A DNA stretch of 64,000 nt from Typhlomys cinereus (Eukaryota; Chordata; Mammalia; Rodentia; Platacanthomyidae), in contig JALPQD010000225.1 in assembly GCA_023101885.1 (NCBI GenBank), positions 1,922,001 through 1,986,000 on the forward strand, read 5' to 3'. Under the pieces are notes generated by a model, which did not search any database, was not told where the DNA came from, and saw only the letters and a program-made list of their open reading frames with translations. The position numbers and the translations under genes are program-made. Numbering within the stretch: the first letter of the stretch is position 1; each line of letters opens with the position of its first letter. Positions 59,331-64,000 of this stretch are shown here, piece by piece.

Positions 59331-61536
59331 ATTTGTCTTACAGTCTGATGCTGTTTGTTCTGGGAAAGCTGGTTGCCATGTCATGAGGAAGCTCAGGCTA
59401 CCCACACAGAGCTTCAACAAGAGCAGGATCTTCTTACCAACAGCCACATCATTGAGCCATCTTAGAGGTGGGTTCGGCAGCTCCTCGCTTCTGAAAGCGC
59501 AGAAAACTAATATTAATGTTTGAGAAAAAAGAAACAAATATACATTTGGCAGAAATAAAATTTTTGATCTAGAAAGTTATGTTCTGCAAAGCTAATAAAA
59601 GCCACCTGACAATATCACTTCCACTTGAACAAATCTGTTATTCTGATGTTGTGATTAAATGAAACTTTTCCTAAGCAAATAAGACAGAGATGTCAAGTCA
59701 TGAATTGGAGAACTTAAACTTTATATAATGAATAAATCGAATCCGCCATGAGCTCTTCTATTAATGTATGACTGAATTCTCAGGCACATCTTGGTAAGGC
59801 CCTCATTTGAGATGTTAGAGAGGAAAAAGAGCAGAATGAGGATGAATTAAACATTTTAATAATTGATGGGAATTCATGATAAATGAATATGAAATACAAA
59901 AGATGGAAAAGTAGAAGATACTTTTGAGAATCTTGATCTAATAAATTGGAGAACAAAGGCACCACTGAATGATGAAACACATTATTAGGGTGATGAAGTA
60001 GAGATGAATTAGAGATGGTGATGAGAATGGAAGGGGCTATTTTAAGATGCAATGAGAAAAATTTATTTTTCTTTTACTTTCCTTCTTATGGTACATGATG
60101 TTATTTTATAATTCTCAAATTCAATCTTTAAAAGCTCTAGAGATATCCACTGTATTTGTTTTAATAAGAACAAGACTCGACAAATAAGAGGTCTAACTTT
60201 ATGTTGAGTGTCAGAACCCGGGACATGCTCTGGTGTCTGCATAACTTCCTGCTGATTGCTGACTGCTGCCCTCTGCCTCTCACATCAGAAATTAACCATT
60301 GTTTTGGAAGATGTTAGGCTGAATGTTCCTGATTGAGTTATAAAAGAGTATCTGTCCCTAGATTGAGTGGAGTCAGATTTAGTTTTAGCTTCAAATAATT
60401 AGAATTCAGCTACTAAGGACTTGTCAGGCCCTGAAGAACTGACAATACAACGAAACTTACGAGACCTATGAGACTAGATGGTAAAGTGTTAATGGACTGA
60501 TACATAATTCTGATGACTAAAACATATAGGAGTCTAAGTCCTGTGATCACCATGGATGTCAGTGTAGTGGTGGGAAGGTTTCTTGGTGAGTGTGAATTGA
60601 AATGGACTGTTGTGGGGATCCTGATCAGAGATGCAAAGTCACACCAACACCAGCACATAATGGACAAATGAGAGTCACTGTCAAGCAAGCAGGAGGACAA
60701 GTAGGATGGCAAACAGTATGCAGCATGGCTGTCTCAGAAACAGACAAGAGAAGCAGAAAGGCAGAGAGGCAGAGAGACACAGAGGGAGAGTTGAAAACTA
60801 GTTTTGGGGTCTGTTATTGGGCATGGTCATGTGTCCAAGATGAGGCGGGGAGCTTGTCTCGGGGTGGGTGAAAAAGTCCTTGGGAGAATATGCCAGTTTA
60901 TCTTAGTTGCAGTTGGACTGGGGCTGTGGAATTATCCTTTGGGAGGATGGAGCTGCCTTATCTAAGCAGACTGAGAACTGTGAAAGGTTCTTTGTCTGAA
61001 CATATATGGCAGAGAGAAGGGTGGCAGCTTGAGCCATTTTGTGCTTAAAATAACGAACATTAAACAACTGTAACGCCACAGACAACAGAGCAAGTAGTGT
61101 AAGTCGGTTGCAGCTCATAGAGCATTTCTGATCTGCTACAGAAAGTCATTTTCACTCACTGCTTTCATTCATTGCTTCCGTCAACTCCAGCAGCGAGTTA
61201 CCCGACAAATGTCTGTTCGGGTTATTTGTCTCGCCATATCCAAGAAACTTACACTAAAGCAATGAGCAGGTATCATGTTGGCTTCAAGATCTTGCTTTTC
61301 CATTGTCAAGCTATCCTGTCTTCACACTGCCTTTTACTAAGATCCAAAATTAGAGTTTCTTTTAACTATCTGTGTTTTCAGAGTATCTTTCAGACAGAAG
61401 TTCAAGAGGTGAGATAAATGTTGCAGAAGATGCAATACAAACAATTCCATCTCTACTACTTTGGTGAAAGTGACCAGGGTGCTGTTCCTCTGTTTAATAA
61501 TAGTGCTGAGAATTTTCCTTTTGGCTCAATTTTAAC
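59331..61536. other. Unassigned sequence
   Basis: No gene or family recognised with confidence. ORFs are under 105 codons and lack domains. Confidence 0.4.
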
Positions 61537-61549
61537 TAGAAAGGATTTT

Positions 61550-61602
61550 TAAAAAATTTATTTATTATTATTTATGCAATTGTGCGTGTATGCGTGTGTG
61601 CG

Positions 61603-61636
<34 letters not shown>

Positions 61637-61845
61637 ATCACGGACGAATTCGGGAACCACCATGGACGCCTCCACCTCCTCCTTGTTTACTCCGCCCAGG
61701 CATTCACAGGCTCCGCCCTACCAGGACCAGAAACGCAGGCCATCCCCGCTTCTGCCCAGCGTCTGTACGTGGGGTCTAGGATCCGAACTCAGGACCTTCT
61801 GCCTGCAAGGCAGAAGCTTAACCCCTGAGCCACCTCTCCAGCCCC
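61550..61845 (-). repeat. tRNA-derived SINE (B2-superfamily-like), copy 4
   Basis: Same family as copies 1-3: A-tail at the left (plus-strand T/A-rich), TG tract (about 61603-61634), body, and head 'gagccacctctccagcccc' at the right. Flanks are 'tagaaaggatttt' (61537-61549) and 'tagaaaggatctt' (61846-61858), a 13-base duplication with one mismatch. The Cys/Val-rich ORFs are artefacts of the TG run. Confidence 0.87.
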
Positions 61846-61858
61846 TAGAAAGGATCTT

Positions 61859-62974
61859 AAGAGAGAAAATATACATAAACAAATACCCGAATTAAAATCT
61901 CTCTATAGTGCTGTGGGCAAACAAATCTATAATACATGTTAAACAAATTGAATAATTTTAATTTGACAATGAACTTGAAGTAATTTACTTCAAAGACATT
62001 AGAGGCTAACAGGCTAATTATATGTTGCTGGCAGGGGGAAATTTTCCTTATTGATTTGGTGTCATTTAGCAGAAAACTATGTCGATCTAATTACAAAGAA
62101 GGGTTAAAAGCTAATAACTTCAAACCTGAAGTTGCCCATAGTGGTACAGAATGATTAATGGTCTAAAAGAAGCAACCTACCAAGAACCATGGCCTACAAT
62201 GCAGACTCGAAATAACATGCTGCTAATAAGAAAACCTCAGGTACTTTGAATACCTTTTCTTTCTCTAAAATTGTCTGCTAAATGTTACGGTTGGTCTCAT
62301 GGAGTAGCAATCATAGATGACCAGCTCTCTAAATGTCGTTTGCTTGTAATTTTAATAGTATTAAGTTTAAAAACATAGTCCCCACTACCCCAGGCCACTC
62401 TAACAATCAATTCTTTTTAGGTCACTATAAAGGCTGTGAAGAAAACAAAGTCATGATGCCTCAGAAAACTGGGACCCATCAATACAAATCTCTTCCCAGT
62501 CCTCCAATATAAGAATCGTGGAATGAACGTAGAGACTTACAGGTGAAGTCATGTAGTTTAAGTTAAAGAGTTTCAAATAAAATCCATTAAGATGGGGAGC
62601 ACAGTACCATTTTGGAACAAGAACCCTGAATAAAGGTCACAAGTATTAACAGTCAACTTTTATAGTGTTTCTGCCACACTGGGCTGAAGACTTTGCCCCA
62701 AGTGGTTTGCTTCAGGTTGAGTCGGGGTGGGGGCGCTCTGGGCAGTGCTCTAGCCAGCGCTGAGAGAGTTCAGGCCCAGCACCAGAGGTTCCAGGAACAG
62801 TGCGGAGGCTGGAGGCAGGACTCAGCAGCTCCGATGGGGAATGTGGCTAGAGCACAGGACAAGGAGGTAATGTAGCTGTGAGAGAAGTTTGATAGCTAGT
62901 GAGAACTGGGAGAAGGACTGAGTAAAATCTGAAATCTAAACATCTTGTTTTTAGGGAGAAATATTGTCAATTTA
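61859..62974. other. Unassigned; includes a GC-richer patch
   Basis: The patch at about 62700-62870 is GC-richer than its surroundings and is open for 60 codons in one plus-strand frame, but I see no exon support. A MIR-like phrase ('ctgccacactgggctgaaga') precedes it near 62670. No gene called. Confidence 0.35.
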
Positions 62975-63215
62975 AAAAAAATATATAGTATTTATTATTT
63001 TGTGTATATGTGTATGTGTATACAAGAGAGCATTTGACTCTTGGAGGCCTAAGTCTGACATCTTAAATCATCCTGGATTGTTCTACCTCCTGGTTACTTT
63101 GCTCTAGGGTTTCCAAGGATCTACCTTCCAGGATCAGAATTATAGCCCTTCACCATCAGGTCTTTTTGCTTGTGAGGGAAAGATTTTTAACCCCTGATCT
63201 ATATCTCCAACCCTC
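62975..63215 (-). repeat. Old B3-type SINE
   Basis: The right end, read on the minus strand, is 'gggttggagatatagatcag' followed by 'gggttaaaaatctttccctc', a tRNA-derived SINE head. The body and an 'atatgtgtatgtgtatac' tail (about 63005-63022) follow to the left. Diverged relative to the four young SINEs. Confidence 0.55.
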
Positions 63216-64000
63216 TTCTTTATTATTTTTATAAGGCGTATCAGCACATGTAGCATGAAATGTAATTTAAAAGTTATGAATTTGTAAGAGTTTTCATATA
63301 AATAAATTCATAGAATTAATGATAGATTAGATGCAGTATTGGATCGTAAGATGGCAGGCTGTCTGATTATAGACCAAGGATGTGAATATTAGAATCAGGA
63401 AAAAATAGTAACTTGACTAATGGTCAATGTGTGGATTGATGACTGACATCCTGAAAACCAAGACCATCCTGCTCAGAATGCTGATAGTTTATTTATGTTC
63501 TCAAGACCAGTCATGTGATGATTTCATCTTTAGTGCATTCCTTTGCAGGCAAAGGGAATGAATGGTAAAATGTTTCTGCATCAGTATGTTTATGCACATT
63601 TAGTTCATACCAAGAAGCCTCACTTAGCCAAACACTTCCTTAACCAGCACTTTCTCATCACTCTCAACTCTAATAAACAAAAACAATCAATGTATAAACA
63701 CACCATGAAAACAGATAATAGAAGTGTAAACTTAAGCACCCCCCCCCCAGCTTTCTGTTTCCTTCCTTACTGGTAGAATTCCCAGAAATAAAATAAAAGT
63801 AGAGGTAAAATAGATCTGAGGTTCACTAGCCAAAGTACACACATGGAAGTAGCAATTTGGGACTTACAAAGAAAATTTCATTTTAGTTACAAAATTTTAT
63901 TCCCTTCAAGCTGTATTTGCTGTGATTCATTCACACCTTTAAGCTAAAATATGGTCAAGTCCAGCCATAATGCTCACAGTCTCCCATTCAGTTGGAGAAT
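63216..64000. other. Unassigned sequence
   Basis: Only a C-run at 63740-63749 stands out. No gene recognised to the right edge. Confidence 0.4.

Noticed and set aside
62693..62875. 60-codon ORF in a GC-richer patch with a GT after AAGGAG
   Set aside because: There is no good acceptor tract or recognisable protein. It might be an exon, but the evidence is below the 14955 candidate.
1..64000. A novel operon-like or defence-type system
   Set aside because: The window is rodent intergenic or intronic DNA built from retroelements. No cellular gene cluster is present on either strand.

Overview
This is mammalian nuclear DNA and almost certainly from a rodent. It carries L1 retrotransposons, B1-like SINEs, a tRNA-derived SINE whose head resembles the B2 superfamily, MaLR long terminal repeats (LTRs), endogenous-retrovirus (ERV) LTRs and old MIR elements. 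The abundant SINE (four copies, each holding a long TG/CA tract) looks like the B2-superfamily type known from jerboas and their relatives. That lineage is an inference and was not tested by any search. There is no sign of bacterial gene organisation: no operons, no ribosome-binding sites and no long cellular ORFs.

I found no host protein-coding gene that I can name. The only long coding regions belong to one near-complete L1 on the minus strand (43837-50525). It has a GC-rich 5' UTR, ORF1, ORF2 and a G-rich 3' UTR, and a perfect 16-base target-site duplication (TSD). Both ORFs are broken by a few nonsense codons and frameshifts. A 48-base segment at 14955-15002 has good splice-site context and is the only candidate host exon; it is weak evidence. 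The window is therefore gene-desert or deep-intron sequence.

Layout. 1-960: MaLR internal sequence and LTR (minus). 1.7-2.3 kb: solo LTR of a four-copy family called LTR-A here. 3.0-3.3 kb: SINE. 3.3-8.1 kb: no identified element. 8.1-10.9 kb: old L1 3' ends, one inserted head-to-head into another. 12.7-13.1 kb: clean solo LTR with TG/CA ends. 13.5-17.6 kb: old SINEs, MIR, the candidate exon and a SINE. 18.4-24.9 kb: a MaLR LTR split by an L1, two LTR-A copies, MIR, and a young L1 end inside an old L1. 27-29.6 kb: possible LTR, L1 3' end and tandem repeats. 31.7-32.3 kb: LTR-A. 33.9-41.8 kb: SINE, MaLR, MIR and an internally inverted L1. 42.1-43.6 kb: microsatellites. 43.8-50.5 kb: the main L1. 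51.5-55.8 kb: stacked insertions of old L1, an interspersed repeat, an LTR with three CCAAT repeats, a young L1 end and another old L1 3' UTR. 58-59.3 kb: a MaLR LTR and a possible LTR. 61.5-61.8 kb: SINE. 63 kb: old SINE.

No undescribed molecular system is visible. The interest lies in the insertion history: at least five L1 insertions and four SINE insertions have recognisable target-site duplications, and several nestings give a relative order of events. All family names are from recognition by eye; edges without a duplication are approximate to tens of bases.
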